Shown here one piece after another: positions 43,691-56,197 of a DNA stretch of 64,000 bases. Location of the stretch: positions 13,992,749-14,056,748 of the forward strand of contig ML677351.1 of NCBI GenBank assembly GCA_007922305.1, written 5' to 3'. The position numbers and the translations under genes are program-made. The notes beneath the pieces were generated by a model. That model was not told the DNA's origin and made no database searches. It saw only the letters and a program-made list of their open reading frames with translations. Position 1 is the stretch's first letter, and the number at the start of each line of letters is the position of its first letter. This DNA comes from Dermatemys mawii (taxonomy: Eukaryota > Chordata > Testudines > Dermatemydidae).

Positions 43691-45651
43691 TGAACTGGGA
43701 TACCGAGATGAGTGGGGCAGGAGAGGGGAACATACATTGAAGAATCTCTCCCAACATAGACCTACCCTAGAAGCAATTTCCTCACTGGTCCCAGATCTAA
43801 TCCAGGAGTATACAGGGTTTGAAGCAAGCCTAGATCTCTCTCCTGTTTCATGTGGCAGCATGGGGTTACTGCAAGATCACAAAGCCAGCTCCATCCTATA
43901 GAGGAGTATTGAGCTAAGCCTCTTACTCCCCCTTTAACTCCCTTCATTCAGCGTAACACCTGATCTCAGGCAGCAGAGGAGACACTACAGTATCCCAATA
44001 AAGCAGCACAAGTTCTTTTCTTTCAGTGGAAACCTAAACCCAAACTTCTGGCCACTTGTGGAAAGTGCCAGAGACTCTTTAGTAACTACAAGCGCTGGGG
44101 CATTAGCTCTGGGCTTCTGGCTAAACTCCATAATGAGGTCATTAGAATCGGCCTCCAAAATTCCCTGCACAGTTTCATTGGAGACTTTGTGCTAAATTCT
44201 CAATCTGCAGCAGCAAGTGGCCTTAAACTAGTCAGAGATAGGAGAAATACTCCCCCTGTGCAGCAGAACTGCTACTGGAAATGGCTCTACTTCTCCCTAC
44301 ACCAGGTACCTCTCCTTATCCACAGCTAAGAAGTTGAAAGGGGCATGTTAGGGGCTTTCCAGGGAACTGGAGGGGGCATGGCAGGACAGAACTCTGCCAC
44401 ACCCAATACTCTGCTAGTGTAAAATTAGAGCTGCCGCATCTTAACTTGCAACAGGGCCACACAGCTCTGGATTAGGGAGACACAACCGGCTTCCCACTCC
44501 CACCCCCATCCACCTGTGGCCTCCCCCACTCCCACCCATTTGCACAAAGGGAGCAGAGAATAAAGGGCATTCTTTTCGCTTCTTTTAAAAATTGTCCTGT
44601 AGTGTAGGTATACAGAGTAGCTAGCTCATTCCACCCCAGAGAAACAGGCGTTTCAACGCTGGGCAGACCAGCCTCATATATACAATCTATTAAGCACTTC
44701 AAGATTCTTCAGCATAAAAAGCACCTATAAAAGGATTTATTATTACAGAGTTTAGGAAGCAGAGGGAATCTCTCAGAATCTCACCTGGCTTTTGTCACTT
44801 GTGACATGACCTTGAGTAAGTGGTGTTTCAAAATACAGCACTTTGCATTAAGTCTGTTTGTTTTGGTTAACAAAGGTATAATCCTTGCATACTTCAGCAC
44901 ACATGCACACAGCTTTGTTACTGCCCATCAAAGCAGCTAAGCATATATATTTCAGATTTATATTCTAACTACCCAGCTTTTCTCAACAAATGCTGCCTTT
45001 AAAAACTGGCTGTACACTCAAGCCAGTCAAACTTTCCATGTAGTCATAACCTCTGAGATTCCCTGACCAAGAAGGAAACATTGGCCTAATCTGGATACAT
45101 ATAACTAGGGAAGAAAATACACATGCATCAATTTTGTCTTGTTAAATGGTTCTGGCTTGAAATTCTACCTTCCAGTTTTGTTAGACTTTCCTATGCTAGA
45201 TGACATCTTAAATCTTAAAGCACAGATACATTATATTCATAGAAGCAAATATGGAAATACTAAATGCAAATAACTACTTTACAATAGTGTTCAAGTTACA
45301 GACATAGGCTGTGATCCTGCAGCGAGCTCCAGGCAGAGCCAAATTAAAGTCGGTGGGGTTCTGCCTGGGCACTGGGGTGCCTTCATGTGGTGGCTGCTGC
45401 AGGATAGGGGACTTGTGTGTGCAAAACTCAGAAGTGCAAAAGCTAAGAGGCCAGATGATTGCCCCCAATACAGCCCCACAGTGCCACTCCAGTAGCACCA
45501 AGGGGCTATAGAGCTGCCCTGACCCAGGTAGAGTAGAGACAGCTGGTTCTACACCAACCCCTCCCCTGAACCAGTCTGTACTGGGGGCATGTATTGCTCC
45601 AGTGATCCTTTGCTATTGTAGCTGACCTTTGGAGGCCATTAGCCACCAGTG
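43691..45651. other. No gene seen
   Basis: About 2 kb of unique-looking sequence. No supported exon, RNA gene or repeat boundary. Confidence 0.45.
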
Positions 45652-46751
45652 TAAGTGCAACCCTTCTGCCCATCAGAGTTAGCAGAAACAAAGGCCGGGT
45701 TCAGTATCTAGGGGTTCGGTTCCAACAACACAGTGCAAAATTGGCTCAAGCCCCCACCCAGTAACCTGGGACAAATATATACCACCCCCACCCCTGGGTG
45801 CCTCAAAGAGGCAATGCTTCCCCTCTCACAAGCACGGAGTCTGAGTGTGCCAAAAGCCTTTTAATAACAGGGAGAAAAAATGCAGCATTATTTTGGGGAA
45901 CCACCACAAACAGGATTCATAACGCAAACCATGAGCAAAAAACCCCCACTCCACGCAAATTGGGCTGTGTCCTTTCTCTTTGGTTCTTGAGTCCAGCAAC
46001 CCAAAAGTCACCCAAAGTCCCAAAAGTCCAATAACCCCAAAGTCTTTGTCCCTGGTCAGTGCAGCCCCAGAGTTCAAAAGTTCATCTGCACAGTTTTATA
46101 CCACCCCTTCCAGCCTGTGTGGAGATTTGGGGGAGGGGAAGGGAACCTCACATGCTCCAAGAGGCAACTCCCTACCTCTCCATGGGGTTCTGCTATAGCC
46201 TTCACTGCAAGCCACTCACCTCCAGCAGCCATCCTGTGAGCTTCTCCTCTCTCCCAGCCGCTCACCAATATATCTTTAGGCCCCCCTACTATTTAACACA
46301 GTACTTAGTGATTTTAGCTGGTAGTGGGGGAGCCTCAGTACTGGTGCACTATTAGCCCAAAATAAATTCAGCTTCATAATCTGTAATAGACTCCTATCAA
46401 AGTCAGTAGGTAGATGCAAATACCTATCCCCAGCTTCTCTCTCAATTCACTGAGTTTTAGAACCCATGTCCCTTGCTTCACGAGTGCTACTTCGTTGATG
46501 GCGAGTCCCTCTATCATAAAAAGGCCAAGTACAGTTCCACTGTTCTTGGTTCACTTAATCAGGATAATAACCCTTTCTTCTTCCTGCTCCAATAACAGGG
46601 AAACTGGGGATCCCACTGAAGCTAAAGTGACCATCTAGGTGGGTGGGTGTGCCTATGCAAATGAGATCAGCCCCAGAGCTCTTTCCCACAACCCACCACA
46701 ACTCACCACCAGATGTCAGGGTAGAGCTCATCCTGACTCTGCTTACATAAG
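45652..46751 (-). mobile_element. Long solo LTR, second copy, inverted (1092 bp)
   Basis: The element at 45656-46747 is flanked by an exact 4-bp duplication TAAG (45652-45655 and 46748-46751). Read in reverse it starts TGTAAGCAGAGTCAGGATG and ends CAGAAGGGTTGCA, matching the copy at 25447-26826 at both ends and through the polyadenylation region. It lacks the 62-bp array. Confidence 0.88.
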
Positions 46752-48700
46752 TTACAGCAATCTTGGGGTATGGGGAGAAGGAGGAAGCAGATAGGAAGGA
46801 CTGGTGTAGAGTTACCTATGATAACTTTGCCACCTGGGGGTTCCTCCATGCTATAGGACTCCTTACAGCTTTACAGCGCATTTGTGCTGCTGGAGTAGCA
46901 CAGAGGGGCCACACTGGAGGAAAGAAGCAGATTTCATTTTTGGTCATGCTAAATTTAAGTTTAAGGAGCAGCTGTTAAAGAGAAATGCAGAGAGGTGAGA
47001 CTGCAGTCAGCAATGGAGAAGGAGAATGGTGAGTCACCCATGTATGGATGGGAGCTGAGACCAAGCCAGGGTTGAGCTCCCAGTGGCAGAGTGTAAAGAG
47101 AGAGTAGACCCAGAGCAGAGACCTGGCAGGATCCCAATGGCCAGTGGGGGAAGGAAGCAAGATGTCTCACCAACAGAAACACTGAAAGAGCAAGCAGAGA
47201 GGAAAGAGGATATTCAAGAGTGGATGGAATCACAAAAGCCAACAGAGGACAAGATACTGTGAAGGAAAGTCCGATGGAGAACATGAAGCGCAACCAAGAG
47301 GTCAAGGAGGGTGAGATCCTAGGAGTATCAGTGCAATATCAGACTTGTGTCACGTCTCCAGATAATGAAGGTATCCACTATGGTATCCACACTGGGTCAG
47401 TTGTTGCAAACGTTCCCCCATGCCTTTCAGAGGAACCAAGGTTATTAGAAGTCTATTTGAACAAGCTGCCCCAACCACAACGTTGTTCGAGTAAAGATAT
47501 TCCATCATGGGGCAGTGACAGAACTGGCCACTTGAACCACTGAGAAGCATTATTACCTCCTTTCTCCTCCAAAGGATACCCCACTGACAGAGCCCAGAAT
47601 GGCAATAGTCATTCAAACTGCTGCATCACATTGCATTGACAGTTCACAACTGGTTTGTAATCCACCGTCACCCCAAATCCTTCACTGCCTCTCTCCTCTC
47701 TAATCTTCATTCTCCCCATTCATGTTTGGGCTGAGAATTTACTTCAAGTGTTTTATTGTACATGTATGTAAATTAAATCCCATCTCTCAAATGGCAAACT
47801 CCAGAAAATTCTGTAAATTAATTCTCTTTCTATTGAATCTGGGATGAATCCTAGCTTGATATGACCAGCAAATATGATCACTTTTGTTCCACTTATCTTC
47901 CAGATGGTTGAGGAAATTGTTTTAGTTTCAGTTCCCATACTGCCCCTGTAATATCCCTACCTTTTACCTCCCACAAAGCAGTGTTTGTAGCATTTATGAT
48001 TTTTCTTTGTTTACAACCAGCTGGCACATTTTGTCTCCATGGTACAGTATTCTTGACCAGATATGGTGTCTTAATCTCTCTATTTAGTTTTTTCACACAG
48101 GACTGAATCAAAAACCTCACTAAAGACAAATCAGTGCCCAGGGGATTTACATAGGCAATGCCCATTAGCGTTAATGGGAGTTGCATACACAAGTCTTCCA
48201 GGCACTGCTGGAGAACAGATCTTAGGGTATACAAGCACAGCAGCACAGTTCTACCAGATACAAGGAGGACACTGTCAGACCCATTTTAGTTTTTTCCTTG
48301 GCCATGCAGAAGAATCCCCTCACATAAGGCAGCCTCTCACCTAGGGTGGTGAGACATGTTCAAGCCTGCCACTGAACAAATTCCAGGATAGTCAGATGCC
48401 CATTCCATGACTGCAGAGTTCAGCCCACGGTTTAGAAAGATGCTGTGCGCTGACGCTAGGCAGCACAGACTGTTAGTCTGGGATTTTGGAAGAGCTACAG
48501 GGCTGTCTGGCTCTACCAGCCTCGACCGAACATCACCTGTGTATTCAGTACAGTGAAGTCTTGCATCTCCTCTACCATGTGGGACAGACACTAACATGTC
48601 AGTATCCCTCAGCACTATGGCAGAGATGCCCAAATTTGCAAAGGGTTACGTAGAGTGAGTGTACCTCACTATACCCATGGAACCAATAGGAGTTCTCCCT
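46752..48700. other. No gene; purine-rich repeat-like stretch at 46975-47310
   Basis: 46975-47310 has the same purine-biased style as 43130-43680 and may be the same old repeat. The remainder is AT-leaning, with no supported feature. Confidence 0.35.
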
Positions 48701-49387
48701 AGGCCATGGTTACACTTACAGGATTATAGCGGTATTGGTTATAGCTGTCCTCACATACAGCTATAGGGATAGCGCTATAGTGTGGCCACACTGACACCCG
48801 CCAGGGGTATAGCGTGGCCACATTTGTGGCACTTCAGGCGGCATTGGGAGCAGTGCATTAGGGCAGGTATCCCAGCATTGAGCTGGGTGCAACGTGCTTT
48901 TCAAACGAGGGAGGTGAGGGGGGACATGTCGTGTGTACAGGGAGGGAGAGAGCCAGTGGTTTCTCCGTCCTTCTGAGAGCCTGTCAGCTTGTGTCCATTC
49001 ACAGAGAAGATTAGCAGGCTTTGTTTTCACACAGGCTCCCTCCTTAAACATTTGCATTGCTTATCTGCTAAGTTAAGAGAGAAACTCTAAAGAGGTACTT
49101 CCGCATTCCTCCAGCCGAGTTCAAAAGAAAGGGAAGAGACGTCAATTGCCTTAAATGGCTCCAGCCATCTCAAGAAATCACTTGTAGCGCAGTGGGTGTC
49201 CACATTCTCGCCGTAGCACTACAGCAGGAGCGCTACAGCCCTTATTCCCCGTGCGGAGGTGGATTACCAGGAGCGCTATAACTCCGAGGGTATAGCGCTC
49301 TATGTGCCTCGCCAGTGTGGATGGGTAGTGAGTTATAGCGCTCCTGACAGCTTTATAGCGCTATAAAGTGCCAGTGTAACCAGGGTC
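48701..49387. mobile_element. DNA element with TIRs and TATAGCG repeats (687 bp)
   Basis: The left end AGGCCATGGTTACACTTACA and the inverted right end AGACCCTGGTTACACTGGCA form terminal inverted repeats. Just inside both ends lie many copies of TATAGCG or its complement, often as palindromic TATAGCGCTATA. No clear target duplication was found and no transposase is present. The superfamily is not determined. Confidence 0.75.
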
Positions 49388-49401
49388 TCAGCCTTAATAA
49401 T

Positions 49402-49510
49402 GATCTGTGGTGCAGAGACTATAGGCCCCAGCATGCAGCTCTCCGTCTCCCTTAGAGCAGCCAGGCTGCTTTGCATGCTGGGCCCAGTAGTCTCTTTGGG
49501 CCGCACCTCA
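49402..49510. repeat. Palindromic repeat
   Basis: GAGACTATAGGCCCCAGCATG near 49416-49436 is inverted at about 49477-49496 (CATGCTGGGCCCAGTAGTCTC), giving a strong hairpin. Similar words occur at 41200-41215. Confidence 0.75.
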
Positions 49511-50920
49511 GTATTAAGAATGAGAGCCACCTTGTAGAACTCTGAACCGATTGCATTTAGCACATGAGCTGCACTTTGTCCACCTTTGTGCTGATCATAA
49601 TGGGAGAGGCTGGCATAAATCCTCCTTGACGCCTCCTCACCAATGCCGTGAGAGGAGAAGACAGGCTCAAGTGGTATAGAATTCCTTTTCCCTACAGGAA
49701 TTGAACAGCAAATGAGGGCATTGTGGCCATGAGAAGAGTAAGGAAGGGTCTGATTAGCTTTGCTGGATTCATTGCTACCGTGAGAGAGACTGCAGAGTAC
49801 AAAGCTGTACTGGAAATAAAGTGCCCAACTCTCCTGTTATCCTTCAAAGCAATGACGTTATTGCATGGTGGGTTTATAGCTTTTCCAAGTAGGGATGTTT
49901 TTAAAACAAGGCCCGAGTTACTGCACTGCTGCTCTGGCATGGACGGACAGGCCCCATTTTTTCCCTGTGCATAAACATTTCCTGGCCCCTAGCAGCAACT
50001 CCAAAATTCATTTCACCCTTTAATTTGATTTCATGGAGCAGTATGAGGAGGTGGGGGGGGGGAGGAGAAAAGGCTGGGGGATGGGATATGGGGGTATCAG
50101 ACATCCTTCAGCAGAATGCAGTAATGCTCTTGATCAGGGAAGGGTGGGACAGTGGTTGCTATGGTAATATATTCACACACACATACATGCTGTGTAATGC
50201 ATCTTTTCTAGCAAGAAAAGAATCTAGTGCCCTATTTTGGGTATCAAATTTCAGCAAACACAAGTCACATTCATTTCATCACACTCAAACTGCTGGGTTT
50301 AACTAGGTCACATTTTCCAACCGTATCGGAGGCTAAGGCTTGTCTTGCTTGAATGGCTTAACCACCCTAAAAGAATTTCACTAAGTAATGCCATATACAC
50401 CAGTGTTAACAATGAATTCCTTTCCCCCGCTCTGGCAGAGTGAAGCTGACCAGGGAAAGTACTCCAAAGCTGTTTCACAGCTAAATCACAACTGCTTAAG
50501 ATCTTAGACAGGTGACAGATTCCATGTCAGTGTAGAGGTCAATGTAACCAAACAAAATATTTGGAAACCACTTCCTTCTACACTAACCTGTATAGGCCGG
50601 AGCCCATTTACCCTACAACCATTTACAGCAGCCCAGGAAACACTTTGCAGTTGAAAGTTATCAGCTGATTGCTGAGAAATACAAAGCCCTGAGCTGAGCT
50701 CCTGACAGGTAAACAAAAATGTGAAAACATTTTGCTTTAAAATCTCATTTGCTTTTAATTATTTTTGGAGGGGAAAAAACCAAAGACACACCACACACTA
50801 CTTTATGCCTGAGTTATTCTTTGAAGACAACAAGAAGCTAGAACCTGGAGGTCTGGCCTTGCAAGTGATTACTCAAGGCGTCACCTGTTTGAAGCCACAC
50901 CATTGTGTGCGCTTACGGGA
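49511..50920. other. No gene seen
   Basis: Unique-looking sequence with a short G-run at 50054-50061. No supported exon. Confidence 0.4.
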
Positions 50921-51020
50921 ATTGCCATATCAAATCAAACCAGTTGTCCAGTATCCTCTCTCTGACAGTGGCCAGTAACAGCTGCTTGAGAGGAAGGTGA
51001 AGTAAACTCCAAAGTGGACA

Positions 51021-51194
51021 ACTATGAACATAGGCATATGCACAGGGTGTGCTGGGTGTGCCCAGGCACATCCTATGGTCTCAAAAAAAAGTGGCTTTCA
51101 ATGCAGAGTGCGGCATCTTTAAAATAAATAAATAAATAAAATTCCCTGGGTGCATACCCTAAGGAAATGTGCTGCGCGCGCCTATGGTTATGGA
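51021..51194. mobile_element. hAT-like MITE (158 bp) in CR1
   Basis: The element at 51029-51186 has ends CATAGGCATATGCACAGG and, inverted, CATAGGCGCGCGCAGCAC, beginning like the element at 3214. The flanks ACTATGAA and GTTATGGA differ only by three transitions. It contains an (AAAT)n run at about 51120-51141. Confidence 0.7.
51120..51141. repeat. (AAAT)n microsatellite
   Basis: Tandem AAAT units inside the MITE. Confidence 0.9.
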
Positions 51195-51440
51195 GTAACC
51201 TGCCCATATCTACAATTAAAGGTGGACTTAGGACCTGAAACATGGCAATATATAACTCTTATTGTATCTTATTAATGATAGATGTTCTCATTATCCATGT
51301 AATATTCAACCCTTTATTGAATCCTGCTAAATTCTTGGTAGCAATATTTTGTGGCAATAAGTTCCACAGATGAATTATGCATTATGTAAGAGAGATTTTC
51401 ATTTTATCAGCATTAAATGTGTTGTCATTCAATGACATTG

Positions 51441-51837
51441 AAGCCCTGTCTACACTACACGGTTAGATCAACACAAGGCAGCTTGTGTCGACCTAACTAT
51501 GTTAGTGTCTACATTAAAATTTCGCTCCCACCAATGTAACAGCCAGGCCACATGGACTTAATAACTCCACTTCCAGGAGAAGCGTAGAGTCAATGGTGAT
51601 GGAGTTAGGCTGACACAGTGTCAGCGTAGACACAGTGTCGCTTACATAGACTGTTACTGGCTTTCAGAAGCCCTCCCACAATGCCCCACACTGACAGTAC
51701 AATCGAAGCTCTTCTGGTGAAGATATGCACCGCCAACACAAGGAGCGTAGTTGGACACGCAAAAGAGATTTAATTAAGTCATGTTAGCATACAGCTACTG
51801 TAAGTCAACATAATTTTGTAGTGTAGACATGCCCTGA
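51441..51837. mobile_element. MITE with CCCTGTCTACACTACA termini
   Basis: The left end GCCCTGTCTACACTACACGG and the right end TTGTAGTGTAGACATGCCC are inverted repeats. The element splits the antisense CR1: CR1-like sequence stops at about 51440 and resumes at GAATGTCTCCTC (51836). An exact target duplication was not resolved, so the superfamily is open. Confidence 0.75.
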
Positions 51838-52340
51838 ATGTCTCCTCACTCTTACACTGTTAGAAGGTAAGTAGGTTTTACATTCAGTCATTATTCTGAC
51901 TACCTCTGTCATGACCCTTCTTATTCATCTGTAAATGAAACAGACCAAATCTTTTCAGTCTTTCCTCATTTTGAAGTCGATGCCTGTGATCATTTTCATT
52001 GCTTGTCTCTGGACCCCTTGTATTTCTGCTCTCTCTTTTTTGAGGTAAGAAGACCAGTGCTGCCCACAGCCCTTCAGGTGGGCGTGCTGCATTGATTTAT
52101 ATAAGCAGTCCTAGGTTTTCACTTATTTTCTATCCCACTCCTTATGCATCCAGACATTTTGTTCTCTTTTAGATCACTGCTGCAGTAGGAGCAAATGTTT
52201 TCACTGAACTATCCACAATGACACCCAGCTCTCTTTCCCAAGTGGTTACAGTCAATTTAGAACCCAGCAACATGTAAGCATAGCTCAGACACGCATAACC
52301 CCACATCGTCAACAATGGATTTCATCTGCCCTGGATCACT

Positions 52341-54039
52341 TAACTTGGATTGGGCCCTGTTGGGTTCCTCACAGTCCTCTCTAACCTAAAATGTTGTCCC
52401 ATCCAGAAATGTTGCCACTTTACTGCTCCCCCTCTTTTCCAAATCACTAAATATTTAAACACCACCAGCAGGCTCACAGCTCACATGCCAGCAGAAGTAC
52501 ATTTGGCTCGTTGGGAGAAGGTGGTTAAGACACATCAGTTTCCATAGCCAAAGGTACACAAAGAAATGATGTGGCTAGCACCATCTCCAACTCCCCAAAC
52601 TGCATGGATTAGGTACCCATCTGCAGCTCAGTGGACTAGAGGTGGACTTTCTAGATGAGGGGAGTGTCCCTCAGTCTTATACAGAAACCCATGACTAGCT
52701 CATCAGTATTTGTATTACTACTATTTAATGCCCAGCCCGCAGGACGAGGTGATTCTCCACTGGAAGAGGAAGGAACTTTGTCTCAATTTCATTGCCCACT
52801 GCCCACACCCTGACATTAGCTTTAAGCCCCGCTTTTGCTTGAATCCCTAAGCACTCAGCAATGCTGCAATCTCAGTCGAGGCATAGCCAGTGTGTGCGTT
52901 TTAAGGGTGAATATGGGTTGCCCAATCTCGGAGGGCAGATTGTGCTTGACTCTTTCACATCAACAAGCCACTCAGAAATTCAGAACATTAAATGGACCCT
53001 CCAGTGCAAACTGAGCTTCCCGGTCTATAGGGAAAAATGAAGCTTGGAAGAGCTCCATCCCTTACAGCACAGCCATTCCCGGCCCAGTCATATTATTCAA
53101 ACAGTCCCATAATTGGGCCCAGCTGGCTGTATGCAAGACAGAAGCCCCTTGACTGATCTACCACAGGGATCAAGTTACTGCTCAGCCCAGGAGAAAAACT
53201 GGTCCCTGTTTACATGAGGAAAGGACATGAACAGGGAGGAGGCAGAGGGAGGGCATGGCAGGAGCTGGAAACTGAATTGTTCACAGAATACCCACAAGAA
53301 AAGCACCTCGTAGGGAGTGCTGTGCCTGTAACCACGTGAGGGAAGCACAGGGCAGACTCAGCTAGGCAGATGTACCGAGGGAGACTTATTACACTTTTCT
53401 GCATAAATAACATGAGAGTCAACTGTCTCTGGGATCTTAGAGCAGATCCATGTGCACCTCTCTTCTCACCATTCCTCCGCCAAAGCCATTCCATGCAAGA
53501 CTGCCTTCTTCTGATCCACTGCACATAACTCACTGCATTCTGGCAACCCAAGCACTAGGGTTTGAACCCTTAACACTGTTGTCCATATGGTGATTGTCCT
53601 CCTTAGCCCCCTGGCTCTAGCTGCTGTCAAAGAGAAGCTGCCTATCAGCCTGTGGGATTTGTCTAGGCTGGTTTGTTTATTGAAGAGTGTGACCAATGTT
53701 GATGCATAAGGGGTTTTGCAGAAAAACACCTCCTTTCACAGCTTAAAAGCTTGTGCCACTGAGTGATGTGCCAACTAGGAGTGATGGGAGGACACTATAT
53801 CAACAAGAAAAGAAATAATGGGGAATTTCTCCCATAACTTTACATTGGTCTACAGCACAAATATGCAATGACTAGGTCCAGTGTCTCACAACCCACCTGT
53901 GCTTCACATCACCATCTCACAACCCATTAGTGCTAAAAATCCAGCTGTATCCTATTAGAAAGGCGCTCAGTAATGTTGTCTTAGGGTACTTTTGTATGGT
54001 GCTTCTTGCAAACACAAAAATTCCCTAGGCAAGGGATAG
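52341..54039. other. No gene seen
   Basis: Unique-looking sequence with a few short unsupported open frames (53210-53730). Confidence 0.4.
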
Positions 54040-56190
54040 AAAAAAGTAAGTTGTTCTTCAGGAACTGGCTGACACTGATCCTACTGTAGGTGTGCATGCA
54101 AACCCAGAATCTTTTAGCCGGCAGTGATTGCTAGGGCTGTGTATGCAGCCTGCGCCCATGTGTACCGCTTACAGTGAAGGTATAAGGGTCAGGGCAGCCC
54201 CGAATGCCATTTGGTTCCTTCTGACTGCACATGGGAGCGAGTCAGAGCCTACAATGTCCTCCTGCTTTCTCATAGCCCCTAGATAGGTTAGAGTGCATCG
54301 TCAGTCTTGGTGGAAACTTAAGACATTTTATTGAAGCCTGTTTATTTAAAATAAAAGCTGAAAGCCCCACTGTTTTCTTCTAAATCTCACCTCAGCACTG
54401 AGAAGTAGGGGCTGATGGCTGAGAACAGGTCTCCTGGCTTTAAAATTTGCCCCGCCTGTGCAGCTGCTATGCCTGCCAATGATACACATAGGAAAAAGGT
54501 TTTGTTTGGCAGAGTCTCATATCCCAGACAAGCATCCTATTTGTAATTCTTCCATCAAACTCTTTGCCAGAGGATGTTGTGAAAGCCAAGACTAACAGGG
54601 TTAAAAACAATACTAGATAAATTTATGGAGGATAAGTCCATCAATGGCTGTTAGCCAGAATGGGCAGGAACGGTGTCGGTAGCTTCTGTTTGCCAGAAGC
54701 TGGCAATGAGCGATGGGATGGATCACTTGATGGTTAACTGTTCTGTTCATTTCCTCTGGGGCACCTGGCACTGGCCACTGTCAGAAGACAGGATACAGGG
54801 CTAGATGGACCCTTGGTCTAAGCCATATGGCCGTTCTTATGTTCCAAGCGCCTATAGGGGGCTTGTGAGGCCCAGTTACAGTTATTTCTGATGGAGAAGA
54901 CAATGCACCGTACCTCTGCCGCTAGCATTACTCCTGAGAAGCAGTCTGCTCCTACTTCAAAACCAGCTTCAGTAAGTTCTCTGGCTACAAGAGAACACCC
55001 CTTTTGGGGCTAAGAGGTCTTCTGGCTCAAAGAGACCTCATGCTTCCCTCAAGCACTCAGAGCCTTCTCGTCAATGCTTCTTGGCTCAGCCCGTGACTGA
55101 GTTCTGTGGATAGAATGGCTGTATAGGAAATTTCAGGCCAGAGCAGAAAAGCTTCTACTAGGAGGACATATGATGAGTGGAAATGATTTTCACTGTGATC
55201 CATTCAGCCCCTGGACTCTTCTAGTCCTTTTGTTTTGGATTATTTATTGTCTTTGAAACTCAGGACTCTTGATTAACCATGTTGGAGTTAATCTCGTCCC
55301 TGTGTCTGCATATCCCCCACCTGTTGTAGGCCATACAATTCCCCCCGCACGCCCCCTGCCGCTACTTAACAGTCTAAGTTTTTAGTGGGCCCACTTCATG
55401 TATTCTACCAGTTAAAGAGCTATTCCCTTCCCAGGACTTGACTACAGTGCCCTGATCTTTAATGGGCCCTTCCTTTTTAACTCTTTACATCAGGTTCACT
55501 ATATCACCCCACTGTGAAAATGGCTTTTTTTGGTAGCCGTCTCCTCAGCTTGTAGGGTAAGTGAAATGCAGGTTTTGATGGCAAGTGCTCTGGATACCAT
55601 TTTTCATAAGGACAGGAGGATTACAGTCAGGCCACATCCAAAGTTGTTGTTGTTATTAAAACAGAAGTGATCTGGGATTTTTCCATAGAACAATCTATGT
55701 ATTTACCAGTCGTTTTCCCCTAAAACTCATGACCCTGCTGCAGAGACTAATCTCCACACACTAAATGTTTTCAGGGCTATCTATGGCTCTCTTTCCAGAA
55801 CAAATCCATATCGTAAATCACCCAGACTGCACCTTTTGGTGATAAGTTTACAGGACAGGCTATTTCCCCTCAAAGACTCTCAAAGGGGTCACAGACTGCA
55901 TTAAACAAACTACCTCTTCCCTCTCAGGCTACAGACTTTCTGCTAGCCTTATTTCTGAGATCTGTAGGGCAGCTACTTGTAGTTTGGTTCATACATTTAC
56001 CAATCACGGTCCTAGTATGGCAGCTTCTAGAGCAGATGCACAGTTTGGGAGGGCTGTCCTACAGCTGTTATTTACATAAGCCTCCTATTGCCCACCTGCT
56101 AGCTATTCACCTACAGTGGGATCCATGTGTACAAAACTTTAAGACCATCTACTGTAAGGATAGTAACCTCTCATGTCATTCTCCAGGACT
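54040..56190 (+). pseudogene. DIRS-like retrotransposon relic with tyrosine recombinase
   Basis: An open stretch at 55879-56079 encodes the C-terminal part of a tyrosine recombinase. It reads KGVTDCIKQ, then a degraded region, then EICRAATCSLVHTFTNHG, then ASRADAQFGRAVLQ and a stop. The 'ICRAATW-S-VHTF-x-HY' pattern is typical of DIRS-type elements. Here the Trp is Cys, the Tyr after His is Gly, and the H-x-x-R motif is gone, so it is inactive. DIRS elements integrate with this recombinase instead of an integrase. The left end sequence at about 54040-54240 and the right end at about 56110-56180 resemble DIRS termini. Most of the gag and reverse-transcriptase interior is missing. A CR1 tail interrupts it at 54560-54845. 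Confidence 0.7.
54560..54845 (+). mobile_element. CR1 LINE 3' end inserted in DIRS-like relic
   Basis: CTCTTTGCCAGAGGATGTTG, GTCCATCAATGGCTGTTAGC, GGCACCTGGCACTGGCCACT, and the end ATATGGCCGTTCTTATGTTC are near-consensus CR1 3' sequence. The copy is 5'-truncated and well preserved compared with the others in the window. Confidence 0.93.
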
Positions 56191-56197
56191 TTAATGC

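Larger units (their letters stand above)
50925..52340 (-). pseudogene. Antisense CR1 LINE: RT C-terminus and 3' region, with insertions
   Basis: On the minus strand, 52320 down to about 51840 corresponds to the end of the CR1 ORF2 reverse transcriptase. Readable words include the equivalents of MKSIV, the DLGVI-V-S region (plus-strand ACTATCCACAATGACACCC) and RPHLEYC-like sequence (near GGTGGGCGTGCTGC). It is frameshifted. The 3' non-coding part runs on to 50925, with GAATTGCCATATCAAATC and CAGTATCCTC matching the antisense CR1 end. Two MITEs interrupt it, at 51029-51186 and 51441-51837. CR1 is the dominant LINE of turtles and birds. The copy is inactive and truncated. Confidence 0.75.
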
